64,000 nt of DNA from Streptomyces malachitofuscus (GTDB lineage: Bacteria; Actinomycetota; Actinomycetes; Streptomycetales; Streptomycetaceae), in NCBI RefSeq assembly GCF_014650055.1, contig NZ_BMUF01000007.1:186001-250000 (forward strand), written 5' to 3'. A program made the translations under genes and the position numbers. Below the pieces are notes generated by a model. That model saw nothing but the letters and a program-made list of their open reading frames with translations, searched no databases and was not told the DNA's origin. Every line of letters starts with the position of its first letter. Position 1 is the first letter of the stretch. Of the stretch, positions 52,965-61,204 are shown piece by piece.

Positions 52965-54811
52965 TAGCGCAGCCCGTGCCCGACCGGGTAGAGCACCGTC
53001 GCCGGGTCGTCGGCCCGTTGCACCGGGACCGGCAGCGTCCCGCGCGGGTCGGCCTTGCCCGCGATGACCCGTGCCGCCGCCCGCAGTTCGACGTCGGTCC
53101 AGGAGTAGGCGGCCAGATACGCCGGCACGCCGGGCAGATGGGCCACGTCGTAGGGGTTGCGGATCGCGACCGCGACGACCGGCTTCCCCGTCGCCAGCAG
53201 CTGCTCGACGAGCGTCTTCTGGCTGCTGGTCGCGCTGACGTTGTACGTCCCGACGACCACCACGTCCACGTCCTGGGCCGCCGCCACCGCCTTGGCGACG
53301 GTCGCGGCCGAGGGTGCCGTGCCCGTGGACAGGGCGGTGGCCGTGAAGCCCAGCTCGTTCAGCGCGCCGGCGAGCACCCCGGTCGGCGGTCCCGTCGTAC
53401 CGGACGGGGACGCCGGGTCGGCGCCGACCACCAGCAGCTTCGGCCGGCTGCGCCGGGACAGCGGCAGCAGACCGCCGTCGTTGACCAGCAGGGTCGTGGT
53501 GCGCTCGGCGATCCGGTCGGCGGCGGCCAGGTGCGAACGCCTGCCGACGGTGCGGTCGACACCGGCGTGGGAGACGTACGGGTCGTCGAACAGGTCCAGT
53601 TTCGCCTTCATCCGCAGCACCCGCAGGATCGACTCGTCGAGCCGGGACTCGGTCAGCTCCCCGTCCCGCACGGCCTTCAGGACCGCGTTCCAGGCCACGT
53701 TCAGGGAGGGCGGGTTGAGCAGCTGGTCCACGCCCGCCTTCAGCGCCAGCACCGGCACCCGGTCGTCGCCGTACTTCGTGCGTACGCCCTCCATGCCGAG
53801 GGAGTCGGTGACCACCACCCCGTCGTAGCCCAGCTCCTCGCGCAGGATGCCGGTGAGGATCGGGCGGGAGAGGGTGGCCGGGTCCTCGGCGGGGTCGAGG
53901 GCCGGGACGACGATGTGCGCGGTCATGATCGAGTCGATGCCCGCGGCGACCGCCGCCCGGAACGGCGGCGCGTCGAGCCGCTCCCACTGCTCGCGGGTGT
54001 GGTGGATGTACGGCAGTTTGGCGTGGCTGTCGTCGACCGTGTCGCCGTGTCCGGGGAAGTGCTTGGCCGTGGCGGCGATGTGCGACGACTCGTAGCCCCT
54101 GACCTCCGCCGCGACGAGACCGGCGACGGCCTCCGGGTCGGAGCCGAAGGAGCGCACGCCGATGACGGGGTTGGCCGGGTTGACGTTGACGTCGGCCACC
54201 GGGGAGTAGTTCTGACGGATGCCCAGGGCGCGCAGTTCGCGGCCCGCGATCCGGCCGAGGCTGCGGGCGTCGGCGCGGGAGCCGCCCGCCCCGACGGCCA
54301 TCGCCCCCGGGAACAGGGTCGCGGGCTCGCCCACGCGGGCCACGATGCCGTGTTCCTGGTCGGTGGAGATGAGCACGGGAAGCCCGCGCGGCAGGCCGAG
54401 GGAGGCCCTCTGGATGCCGTTGGACAGGTCCGCGATCTGGTGCGGCGCACGGGTGTTGTGCGCCCAGGCGAAGTAGATGATGCCGCCGACCCGGTACTTG
54501 GCGAGCAGTTCGGCGGCCGTGCGGACGCCGATCTCCTTGAGGTTGGCGTCGATGTCGGCCTGGTCCGGGTCGGTCGCTGAGTGGCCGTAGATCCGCATCA
54601 CGAACAGCTGGCCGACCTTCTCCTCCAGGGTCATGCGGGAGATGAGGGCGCGCAGCTCTCTGTCGTGCCTGCCTCGGTCGGCGGAACCGGCGGCCGCGTG
54701 GGCGGTCCCGCCGGCCGCCAGGGCGGTGGTGACGCCCGCCGTCGCGGCGATGACGGCGCGTCTGGACGGACGTGCGGTGTTTCCCGGGCTTCCGGTGCTG
54801 CTGTCGGGCAC
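52961..54811 (-). CDS. Secreted GH3 beta-N-acetylglucosaminidase
   Basis: The 616-residue protein has a Tat-like signal peptide (PSRRAVIAATAGVTTALA). The catalytic barrel has K250-HFPGHGD and D261-S-H263, the flexible Asp/His acid–base dyad specific to GlcNAc-releasing GH3 enzymes, and nucleophile region VVVTDSLGMEGV. A C-terminal alpha/beta sandwich follows. It releases GlcNAc from chito-oligosaccharides or muropeptides outside the cell. GTG at 54811 has AAAGGAG upstream. Confidence 0.92.
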   Translation of the reverse strand: MPDSSTGSPGNTARPSRRAVIAATAGVTTALAAGGTAHAAAGSADRGRHDRELRALISRMTLEEKVGQLFVMRIYGHSATDPDQADIDANLKEIGVRTAAELLAKYRVGGIIYFAWAHNTRAPHQIADLSNGIQRASLGLPRGLPVLISTDQEHGIVARVGEPATLFPGAMAVGAGGSRADARSLGRIAGRELRALGIRQNYSPVADVNVNPANPVIGVRSFGSDPEAVAGLVAAEVRGYESSHIAATAKHFPGHGDTVDDSHAKLPYIHHTREQWERLDAPPFRAAVAAGIDSIMTAHIVVPALDPAEDPATLSRPILTGILREELGYDGVVVTDSLGMEGVRTKYGDDRVPVLALKAGVDQLLNPPSLNVAWNAVLKAVRDGELTESRLDESILRVLRMKAKLDLFDDPYVSHAGVDRTVGRRSHLAAADRIAERTTTLLVNDGGLLPLSRRSRPKLLVVGADPASPSGTTGPPTGVLAGALNELGFTATALSTGTAPSAATVAKAVAAAQDVDVVVVGTYNVSATSSQKTLVEQLLATGKPVVAVAIRNPYDVAHLPGVPAYLAAYSWTDVELRAAARVIAGKADPRGTLPVPVQRADDPATVLYPVGHGLRY

Positions 54812-55150
54812 GTGCGCTCCTTTGGAAGGTGATCCGCGGGGACCGGGGATCCGCTGAAGGAAACTGCCAGGAGGTCACCAATATCCGGGAAGTTTCTGCC
54901 AGTCAAGGGAATGCGCAGCAACCGGGAGGGGCCGTCATCGGCGCTAGGGAGGGGGGCGCGCCGATGACGGCGTGCTGCCGGCCGCGGCACGGCGGAGAGG
55001 GTGGGTCAGCGATCGCTGTGCCGGCAGCGAGGGCCGACACCGCACCACGGAGACTCTTCCGGCAACCTGCCCATGGGACGGACCGGAACGGCGACGGGTT
55101 CCCCCGCCGGCTGAGATTCCGCCAAGTCGGTACGGGGGTTCCGGACGGGG
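54812..55150. other. Intergenic region upstream of the GH3 gene
   Basis: These 339 bases hold the GH3 leader and promoter. Several long overlapping reading frames exist on both strands but all have proline-, glycine- or arginine-rich shadow composition and no ribosome-binding site. I see no operator I can name. Confidence 0.5.
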
Positions 55151-55387
55151 CCGGTGGGGTGTGTGGGCGGATGCGGTGGGGCGGTGCGGCCGGGGTGTGC
55201 GGGTCTTCGTGGTGTCGGGTGGTGGGTCGCGGTCGCGGGGCCGGTGGGGTGTGTGGGCGGACGCCGTGGGGCGGTGCGGCCGGCGTGTGCGGTTCTTCGG
55301 GGTGTCGGGTGGTGGGTCGCGGTCGCGGGGCCGTGCGGCGGGTGTGCGGGTCTTCGGAGGGCAGGGTGGTGGGTCGCGTCTGCGGGG
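55151..55387. repeat. 90-bp tandem repeat
   Basis: Two full units (55151–55240 and 55241–55330) differ at about five of 90 bases. A third diverged and shortened unit starts at 55331 and runs into the LysR 3' end. The unit begins CCGGTGGGGTGTGTGGGCGG and is extremely G-rich on the plus strand. Because 90 is a multiple of three, repeated protein-like frames appear on both strands but look non-genic. Confidence 0.85.
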
Positions 55388-56305
55388 TCAGCGGGGCGTG
55401 TGCGCCGACACCTCGGGCCAGTGCTCGCCCAGCGTGCGCACGGTCTCCGCGATCGCCGGTCGGCGGGCCGCGCCGCTGCGCCACAGCGCGTACAGCCGCC
55501 GTACGGGCATGGGGTCGAGGGGCACCTCCACCACGCCCTCCGGCAGCGGACCGCGCCCCAGCCGGGGAATCAGCGCGATGCCGAGCCCGGCTGCGACCAG
55601 CGCGACCAGGGTCGGGTTCTCGTCGGCCTGGTGGACGATCTCCGGCTCGTGCCCGGCCGCGCGCAGGGTGCGCACCAGCCACTCGTGGCAGACCCGCCCC
55701 GGCGGCTGGCAGATCCACCGCTCACCGCCCAGCTCCTCCCGCCGCACCGCCGTACGGCCCGCGAACGGATGCCCCTCGGGCACCAGCAGATCGCACAGGT
55801 CGTCCCCGATGACCGCCTGCTCCACGCCCGCCGGGGCGGGCAGCGGCGCGATGTCCCAGTCGTGCGCGATCACGAGGTCGACGGCGCCCTTGGCCACCAG
55901 GTCGACCGAGAGATGGGGGTCGATCTCGGTGAGCCGGGTGTCGAGCGCGGGGTGGCGGCGGGCCAGGTCGGCCAGGACGGGCGGCATCAGCCCGCGCGCC
56001 GCCGAGGCGAACGCGGCGATGGTCAGCCGCCCGGCCGGCACCCCGCGCCGCTCCTCCAGCTCCGTCTCCGCCCGCTCCACGATGGCGATCAGCTCCCGGG
56101 CGGCGCGCACCAGCTGATGCGCCTCGTCGGTCAGCCGTACGCCCCGCCCCTCCCGCTCCAGCAGCACGGTCCGGGTCTCCCGCTCCAGCTTGGCGATCTG
56201 CTGGGACACGGCGGACGAGGTGTACCCGAGCGCCACGGCGGCGGCGCCGACGGTGCCGTGCACCGAGACCGCGTGCAGGGCGCGCAGACGCTGGAGGTCG
56301 AGCAT
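55388..56305 (-). CDS. LysR-family transcriptional regulator
   Basis: The 305-residue regulator has an N-terminal winged helix-turn-helix (about 1–60: LQRLRALHAVSVHGTVGAAA, YTSSAVSQQIAKLERE) and a substrate-binding domain. It is divergent from the EamA transporter 93 bases away and probably controls it. Confidence 0.92.
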   Translation of the reverse strand: MLDLQRLRALHAVSVHGTVGAAAVALGYTSSAVSQQIAKLERETRTVLLEREGRGVRLTDEAHQLVRAARELIAIVERAETELEERRGVPAGRLTIAAFASAARGLMPPVLADLARRHPALDTRLTEIDPHLSVDLVAKGAVDLVIAHDWDIAPLPAPAGVEQAVIGDDLCDLLVPEGHPFAGRTAVRREELGGERWICQPPGRVCHEWLVRTLRAAGHEPEIVHQADENPTLVALVAAGLGIALIPRLGRGPLPEGVVEVPLDPMPVRRLYALWRSGAARRPAIAETVRTLGEHWPEVSAHTPR

Positions 56306-56398
56306 GACGGCGGCTCCCCGATCGGTTAGCGGTGCTTCATCCAACCATGCAGGAATCATCGCTGGTGCTGAAGTGTGACGGGCGGTGATCCTCGACGT

Positions 56399-57310
56399 AT
56401 GCGACCTTCCCACGTGCTTCTCGCCGTCCTCGTCACCGCCGTGTGGGGCGTGAACTTCACCGTCATCGAGGTCGGTCTCGACCACTTCCCGCCGCTGCTC
56501 TTCTCCGCCCTGCGCTTCCTCGTGGCGGCGCTGCCCGCGGTGTTCCTCGTGGGGCGGCCCAAGGTGGCCTGGAAGTGGATCGTGGGCGTGGGGCTGGCGC
56601 TCGGGGTGGCCAAGTTCGGGCTGCTGTTCGTCGGCATGAACGCCGGGATGCCGGGCGGCCTGTCCTCCCTGGTGCTCCAGATCCAGGCGGTGTTCACGGC
56701 CCTGTTCGCCTTCGCGCTCCTCGGCGAACGCCCTTCCCGGGTCCGCCTGGTGGGGATGGCGGTGGCGCTGGCCGGCATCGGGGTGGCGGCGGTCGACGAG
56801 GGCACCTCGGGTCCGCTGCTCGGCTTCGCCCTGGTGGTCGCGGCGGCGGCGTGCTGGGGCGTCTCCAACATCCTCACCCGCAAGGCAGCACCCCCGGACG
56901 CCCTCAACTTCATGATCTGGGTGAGCACGGTTCCGGTGCTGCCGCTGCTCGCGCTCTCCCTGCTGCTGGAGGGCCCGGCGGCCGGCCTCGACGCGCTGCG
57001 CGGCCTCGACCGGCAGGGCGCGGGCACGGTGCTCTTCGTCGCCTGGGTCGCCACGGTCTTCGGCTTCGGCGCCTGGGGCTGGCTGCTGCGCCGTCACCCC
57101 GCGTCCACGGTCGCGCCCTTCTCCCTGCTGGTCCCGGTCTTCGGCATGTCGTCGGCCGCCCTGTTCCTGGGGGAGTCGGTCACCACGCTGCGGTGGTGCG
57201 CGGCGGCACTCCTGGTGGGCGGGGTGGCGCTGGCATCGGTGACGCCGTCCGGCCGGGGCCGGCTGGAACGCAGGGTGGCGGCCCGGACGCCGGTGGGTGA
57301 AGCACCCTAG
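56399..57310 (+). CDS. EamA/DMT-family transporter
   Basis: The 303-residue membrane protein has ten predicted helices in two EamA repeats (starting VLLAVLVTAVWGVNFTVIEVGL and LGFALVVAAAACWGVSNIL). GLSSLVLQIQAVFTALFAFALLGERP is a typical repeat end. It probably exports a small metabolite such as an amino acid. Divergent LysR gene. Its stop lies at the edge of a conserved repeat element. Confidence 0.92.
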   Translation: MRPSHVLLAVLVTAVWGVNFTVIEVGLDHFPPLLFSALRFLVAALPAVFLVGRPKVAWKWIVGVGLALGVAKFGLLFVGMNAGMPGGLSSLVLQIQAVFTALFAFALLGERPSRVRLVGMAVALAGIGVAAVDEGTSGPLLGFALVVAAAACWGVSNILTRKAAPPDALNFMIWVSTVPVLPLLALSLLLEGPAAGLDALRGLDRQGAGTVLFVAWVATVFGFGAWGWLLRRHPASTVAPFSLLVPVFGMSSAALFLGESVTTLRWCAAALLVGGVALASVTPSGRGRLERRVAARTPVGEAP

Positions 57311-57330
57311 GGGCGCGGGGAACTGTGCGA
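57308..57330. repeat. Single copy of the GGGGCGCGGGGAACTG element
   Basis: CTAGGGGCGCGGGGAACTG followed by TGCGA matches the core of the 71-bp array units at 58371 onward. It overlaps the EamA stop codon. Confidence 0.75.
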
Positions 57331-57392
57331 ACAACCCCCGCGCACCCGCACCCGCCACACGACTCAGGGAACCCGGGCTCTCGCGCGCACCC

Positions 57393-58193
57393 TCACGCCG
57401 ACTCGGTCAGCAACCGCGTCAGGTGCTCACGGCCCGGGCTGAGCAGACCGGGCAACGGCGCTGCCGCCTCGTACCAGCGCTTCTCGTACTCCCAGCACAG
57501 CCAGCCGTCCCAGTTGTGCCGGGAGAGGACCTCCACGACATCCGTGAGCGGAAGCACCCCCGCGCCGAGCGGGAGCGGAGTCGTGTCCTCGGCCGATGCG
57601 ATGTCCTTGACCTGCACATAGCCGAGGTGCGGGGAGAGCGCCGCGAAGCTCTCCACGGGCTGTTCGCCGCCGAGCCAGGTGTGCATCACGTCCCACAGCG
57701 CGCCCACCCGGCCGTGGCCGACCAGACCGAGGACCCGCATCGCGTCGGCGCCCGTGCGGTGCGAGTCGTGGGTCTCCAGCAGGATGCGTACGCCCAGGTC
57801 GGCGGCGTGTTCGGCGGCCGTGCCCAGCCGCCGCGCGGCCGTGGCGTCGGCCTCCTCGGGGCTCTGCTCGGTGCCGCCGCCGGGGAAGACCCGGACGAAG
57901 GGGGCGCCGACGTCACGGGCGAGGTCCAGCAGGGCCCGGACCTCGGTCAGCACGGGCTCGTCCGCACCGGGAGCGGCCACGCGGGCATAGCCGGCGAGGC
58001 CCAGGATCTCGACACCCGCGGCCTTGAATTCGGCGGCCACATCCGCACGTTGCCCGGGAGTGAGACCCGGGTGGACGGGTTCCTCCGCGTGGGCGCGCAA
58101 CTCGACGCCGTGATAGCCGTGCGCGGTCGCGAGCCCGAGCACATCGGTGAGGGGCATACCGGGAACACCGAGGGTGGAGAACGCCAGCTTCAT
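57393..58193 (-). CDS. Sugar phosphate isomerase/epimerase-like TIM-barrel protein
   Basis: The 266-residue AP-endonuclease-2/xylose-isomerase-like barrel starts MKLAFSTLGVPGMPLTDVL. Metal-binding pattern residues include the His in ELRAHAEE, the Glu in ILLETHDSH, the Asp-His pair in LWDVMHTWLGG and the Glu in WLCWEYEKRW. It probably isomerises or epimerises a sugar or cyclitol. It is flanked on both sides by GGGGCGCGGGGAACTG elements. Confidence 0.85.
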   Translation of the reverse strand: MKLAFSTLGVPGMPLTDVLGLATAHGYHGVELRAHAEEPVHPGLTPGQRADVAAEFKAAGVEILGLAGYARVAAPGADEPVLTEVRALLDLARDVGAPFVRVFPGGGTEQSPEEADATAARRLGTAAEHAADLGVRILLETHDSHRTGADAMRVLGLVGHGRVGALWDVMHTWLGGEQPVESFAALSPHLGYVQVKDIASAEDTTPLPLGAGVLPLTDVVEVLSRHNWDGWLCWEYEKRWYEAAAPLPGLLSPGREHLTRLLTESA

Positions 58194-58305
58194 GACACCG
58201 GACCCTACCCGCGACGGCCCCGGACAACCCCTCTTGCTCACTCGGGTGTCGGCGCCGCGGGGCGGCCTCCCGCGTGGGCCGCGTGCGGGCCCGTCGTCGC
58301 TTGTC

Positions 58306-58325
58306 GCGCAGTTCCCCGCGCCCCT
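58306..58325. repeat. Inverted copy of the array core element
   Basis: GCGCAGTTCCCCGCGCCCCT is the exact reverse complement of the core in the 71-bp units, 46 bases before the array. It could pair with any array unit. Confidence 0.8.
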
Positions 58326-58370
58326 GGGGTGACACCCGCACCCCCGCCCCAACACAAAGCACGACACCCA

Positions 58371-58748
58371 CTCAGGGGCGCGGGGAACTGCGCGAAAACC
58401 CCCCACGACCGGCACCGGACACCACTCCCGCCACCACCCCACTCAGGGGCGCGGGGAACTGCGCGAAAACCCCCTACAACCGGCACCGGACACCACTCCC
58501 GCCACCACCCCACTCAGGGGCGCGGGGAACTGCGCGAAAACCCCCTACAACCGGCACCGGACACCACTCCCGCCACCACCCCACTCAGGGGCGCGGGGAA
58601 CTGCGCGAAAACCCCCTACAACCGGCACCGGACACCACTCCCGCCACCACCCCACCCAGGGGCGCGGGGAACTGCGCGAAAACCCCCTACAACCGGCACC
58701 CGGCACCGCACCGGCAGCAGCCACCCAGGGGGGCGCGGGGAACTGCGC
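58371..58748. repeat. 71-bp tandem repeat array, five units plus a diverged sixth
   Basis: Units start at 58371, 58442, 58513, 58584 and 58655, exactly 71 bp apart; a variant starts at 58724. Each contains AGGGGCGCGGGGAACTGCGC, then GAAAACCCCCTACAACCGG and GACACCACTCCCGCCACC. Copies two to five are nearly identical. The period is not a multiple of three, and no frame is conserved across units, so it is non-coding. Confidence 0.93.
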
Positions 58749-58775
58749 AAACCTCACCCCCCAACCCCCCCCGCC

Positions 58776-59822
58776 TCACCCCCGCGGCACCGCCGTGGAC
58801 CCCCGCACCATCAACTCCCCCCGCACAGACGCGACCCCACCCAGCGGCGCCTCCTCCCGCCCCATCGCGATCCGCCCGGCCCGAGCCCCCGCCTCCGCCA
58901 ACGGCAACCGCACCGTCGTCAGCGCCGGCACCGCGTCGATGCTGAACGGCAGATCGTCGAACCCCGCCACCGACACATCGTCCGGAATCCGCAGCCCCGA
59001 GTCCCGCAGCGCCGCACACGCCCCCAGCGCGACGGAGTCGTTCGCCGCGACAACGGCCGTCAACGACGGGTCACGACGCAGGAGTTCGAGCGTCGCCTCG
59101 TACCCCGACCGCCGGTCGTACCGCCCGTGCACGGTCCACCGCGCGTCCTCCTCGATCCCGTGCGCGGCCAGCGCGGCCCGATGCCCCTCCAGCCGGTGAC
59201 GCGTGGTCGTCCGTTCCTCGGGACCCGCGATGTACCCCACCCGCCGGTGCCCCAGCCCGATCAGGTGCTCGGTGAGCTCCTGCCCGCCGCCCCGGTTGTC
59301 GAAGGTCAGCGCGATCGCCCCGGTCTCCGGCGCCTGCGGCCGCCCGCACAGCACCACGCGCGTCCCCGCGTCCGCGAGTTTCCGCAGCTTGGCGTCCATC
59401 GCCGCCTTGTGCTGCGCGTCCTCGATCGCACCGCCGGTCAGCACGACCGCCGCCGCCCGCTGCCGCTGGAGCAGGGTGAGATAGGTGAGTTCACGCTCGG
59501 GGGACCCGCCCGTGTTGCACACGACCGCGAGTCTCTCCCCGCCGGCGCGCCCGCCCGGCCCCCCGATCTCCGACTGGATGGCGCCCGCCATGATCCCGAA
59601 GAACGGGTCGGCGATGTCGTTCACCAGAATGCCGACCAGGTCGGACGTGGCGGCGGCGAGGGCGCTCGCGGGCCCGTTGAGCACGTAGTCGAGTTCGTCC
59701 ACGGCCTTCAGCACCCGCTCGCGGGTGGACGCGGCCACGGGGTAGTTCCCGTTGAGCACGCGCGACACCGTCGCGGGTGAGACCTGTGCGCGCGCCGCCA
59801 CGTCCGCCAGGGTCACCGTCAT
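58776..59822 (-). CDS. LacI-family regulator
   Basis: The 348-residue regulator has a LacI helix-turn-helix (TLADVAARAQVSPATVSRVLNG) with hinge region GPASALAAATSDLVGILVND. The effector domain ends VAGFDDLPFSIDAVPALTTV. It is divergent from the Gfo–DUF993–isomerase operon and probably represses it through the operator at 59965. The sugar effector is unknown. Confidence 0.93.
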   Translation of the reverse strand: MTVTLADVAARAQVSPATVSRVLNGNYPVAASTRERVLKAVDELDYVLNGPASALAAATSDLVGILVNDIADPFFGIMAGAIQSEIGGPGGRAGGERLAVVCNTGGSPERELTYLTLLQRQRAAAVVLTGGAIEDAQHKAAMDAKLRKLADAGTRVVLCGRPQAPETGAIALTFDNRGGGQELTEHLIGLGHRRVGYIAGPEERTTTRHRLEGHRAALAAHGIEEDARWTVHGRYDRRSGYEATLELLRRDPSLTAVVAANDSVALGACAALRDSGLRIPDDVSVAGFDDLPFSIDAVPALTTVRLPLAEAGARAGRIAMGREEAPLGGVASVRGELMVRGSTAVPRG

Positions 59823-59964
59823 GTCTCGTCCTCCGGTCGCGCGTCTCGTCGTGGTTCCGAGCAGACCCTACGGCTCCACGCCCGTTTGTTCGCCCCCTCG
59901 AACAAGTCGGCCGCGCGACGGTCTTGTCCGGAGCGCCGTGCAGAGGCTAACTTCTCCTTGTATA

Positions 59965-59976
59965 GAAAGCGCTTGC
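59965..59976. promoter_or_regulatory. Candidate LacI-type operator
   Basis: GAAAGCGCTTGC centred on the AAGCGCTT palindrome with a central CpG is typical for LacI-family repressors. It lies 77 bases before the oxidoreductase start and 143 bases from the LacI start. Confidence 0.6.
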
Positions 59977-60052
59977 TGTGACGTTCACCAGTCACCCGCT
60001 CCGCGACGGGTGGGGCGTACGCGGCGCGCGGACCGCGTACGAAGGGAACGAC

Positions 60053-61204
60053 GTGACACGCAAGACGGTGCGTATCGCCATGAACGGTGTGACCGGACGC
60101 ATGGGCTACCGGCAGCACCTCGTCCGCTCCATCCTGGCCCTGCGCGAACAGGGCGGCCTCGACCTCGGCGACGGCACCGTGCTCTGGCCGGAGCCGGTCC
60201 TCGTCGGCCGCCGCGAGCACGCGCTGAAAGCGCTCGCCGAACGCCACGGCCTCGACCACGTCTCCACCGACCTGGACGCGGTCCTCGCCGACGACACCAT
60301 CGACATCTACTTCGACGCCCAGGTCACCTCGGCCCGCGAGGACGCCCTCAAGAAGGCGATCGCCGCCGGCAAGCACCTCTACACCGAGAAGCCCACCGCC
60401 ACCGGCCTCGACGGCGCCCTGGAACTCGCCCGCCTGGCGAACGCCGCGGGCATCAAGCACGGCGTCGTCCAGGACAAGCTCTTCCTCCCCGGCCTGCTCA
60501 AGCTGAAGCGCCTCATCGACGGCGGCTTCTTCGGCCGCGTCCTGTCCGTGCGCGGCGAGTTCGGCTACTGGGTCTTCGAGGGCGACTGGCAGGAGGCCCA
60601 GCGCCCGTCCTGGAACTACCGCGCGGAGGACGGCGGCGGCATCGTCGTCGACATGTTCCCGCACTGGGAGTACGTGCTGCACGAGCTGTTCGGCCGCGTG
60701 AAGTCCGTCCAGGCCCTCACCGCCACCCACATCCCGCAGCGCTGGGACGAGAACGGCAAGCCCTACGACGCCACCGCCGACGACGCCGCCTACGGCGTCT
60801 TCGAGCTCGACGGCGGCGTGATCGCCCAGATCAACTCCTCCTGGGCGGTGCGCGTCAACCGCGACGAACTCGTCGAGTTCCAGGTCGACGGCACCGAGGG
60901 CTCCGCCGTCGCCGGCCTGCGCAACTGCCGCGTCCAGCACCGCTCCGCCACCCCCAAGCCGGTCTGGAACCCGGACATCCCCGCCACCGAGGTCTTCCGC
61001 GACCAGTGGCAGGAGGTGCCGGACAACGGCGAGTTCGACAACGGCTTCAAGGCCCAGTGGGAGCTGTTCCTGCGCCACGTCTACGCCGACGCCCCCTACC
61101 ACTGGGACCTGCTGGCCGGCGCCCGCGGCGTCCAGCTCGCCGAACTGGGCCTGAAGTCCTCGGCCGAGGGCCGCCGCCTCGACGTACCGGAGATCGCGCT
61201 GTGA
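60053..61204 (+). CDS. Gfo/Idh/MocA-family oxidoreductase
   Basis: The 383-residue NAD(P)-dependent dehydrogenase has a nucleotide-binding loop in RIAMNGVTGRMGYRQHL, KHLYTEKPTATG (the conserved Lys-Pro) and a C-terminal substrate domain. GTG 60053 has AAGGGA six bases upstream; the upstream GTG at 59978 adjoins the operator and lacks a ribosome-binding site. It acts on a sugar or cyclitol. GTGA overlap with the next gene. Confidence 0.9.
   Translation: MTRKTVRIAMNGVTGRMGYRQHLVRSILALREQGGLDLGDGTVLWPEPVLVGRREHALKALAERHGLDHVSTDLDAVLADDTIDIYFDAQVTSAREDALKKAIAAGKHLYTEKPTATGLDGALELARLANAAGIKHGVVQDKLFLPGLLKLKRLIDGGFFGRVLSVRGEFGYWVFEGDWQEAQRPSWNYRAEDGGGIVVDMFPHWEYVLHELFGRVKSVQALTATHIPQRWDENGKPYDATADDAAYGVFELDGGVIAQINSSWAVRVNRDELVEFQVDGTEGSAVAGLRNCRVQHRSATPKPVWNPDIPATEVFRDQWQEVPDNGEFDNGFKAQWELFLRHVYADAPYHWDLLAGARGVQLAELGLKSSAEGRRLDVPEIAL

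Larger units (their letters stand above)
58194..58775. other. 582-base non-coding region between isomerase and LacI genes
   Basis: The region consists of a short promoter side for the isomerase at 58193, the inverted core at 58306, and the 71-bp array up to the LacI stop. No gene is supported; apparent frames here are repeat translations. Confidence 0.8.

Noticed and set aside
54812..54900. CCAGGAGGTCACCAA upstream of the GH3 gene as a dre site
   Set aside because: It lacks the TGGTCTAGACCA core and only resembles part of one arm.
54903..55718. Pro/Thr/His-rich 271-residue minus-strand frame over the 90-bp repeat
   Set aside because: It runs into the LysR gene in the wrong frame, lacks a ribosome-binding site and consists mainly of repeat translation.
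58371..58748. 71-bp array as a CRISPR
   Set aside because: The whole 71-bp unit is repeated, including what would be spacers, and no cas gene is near.
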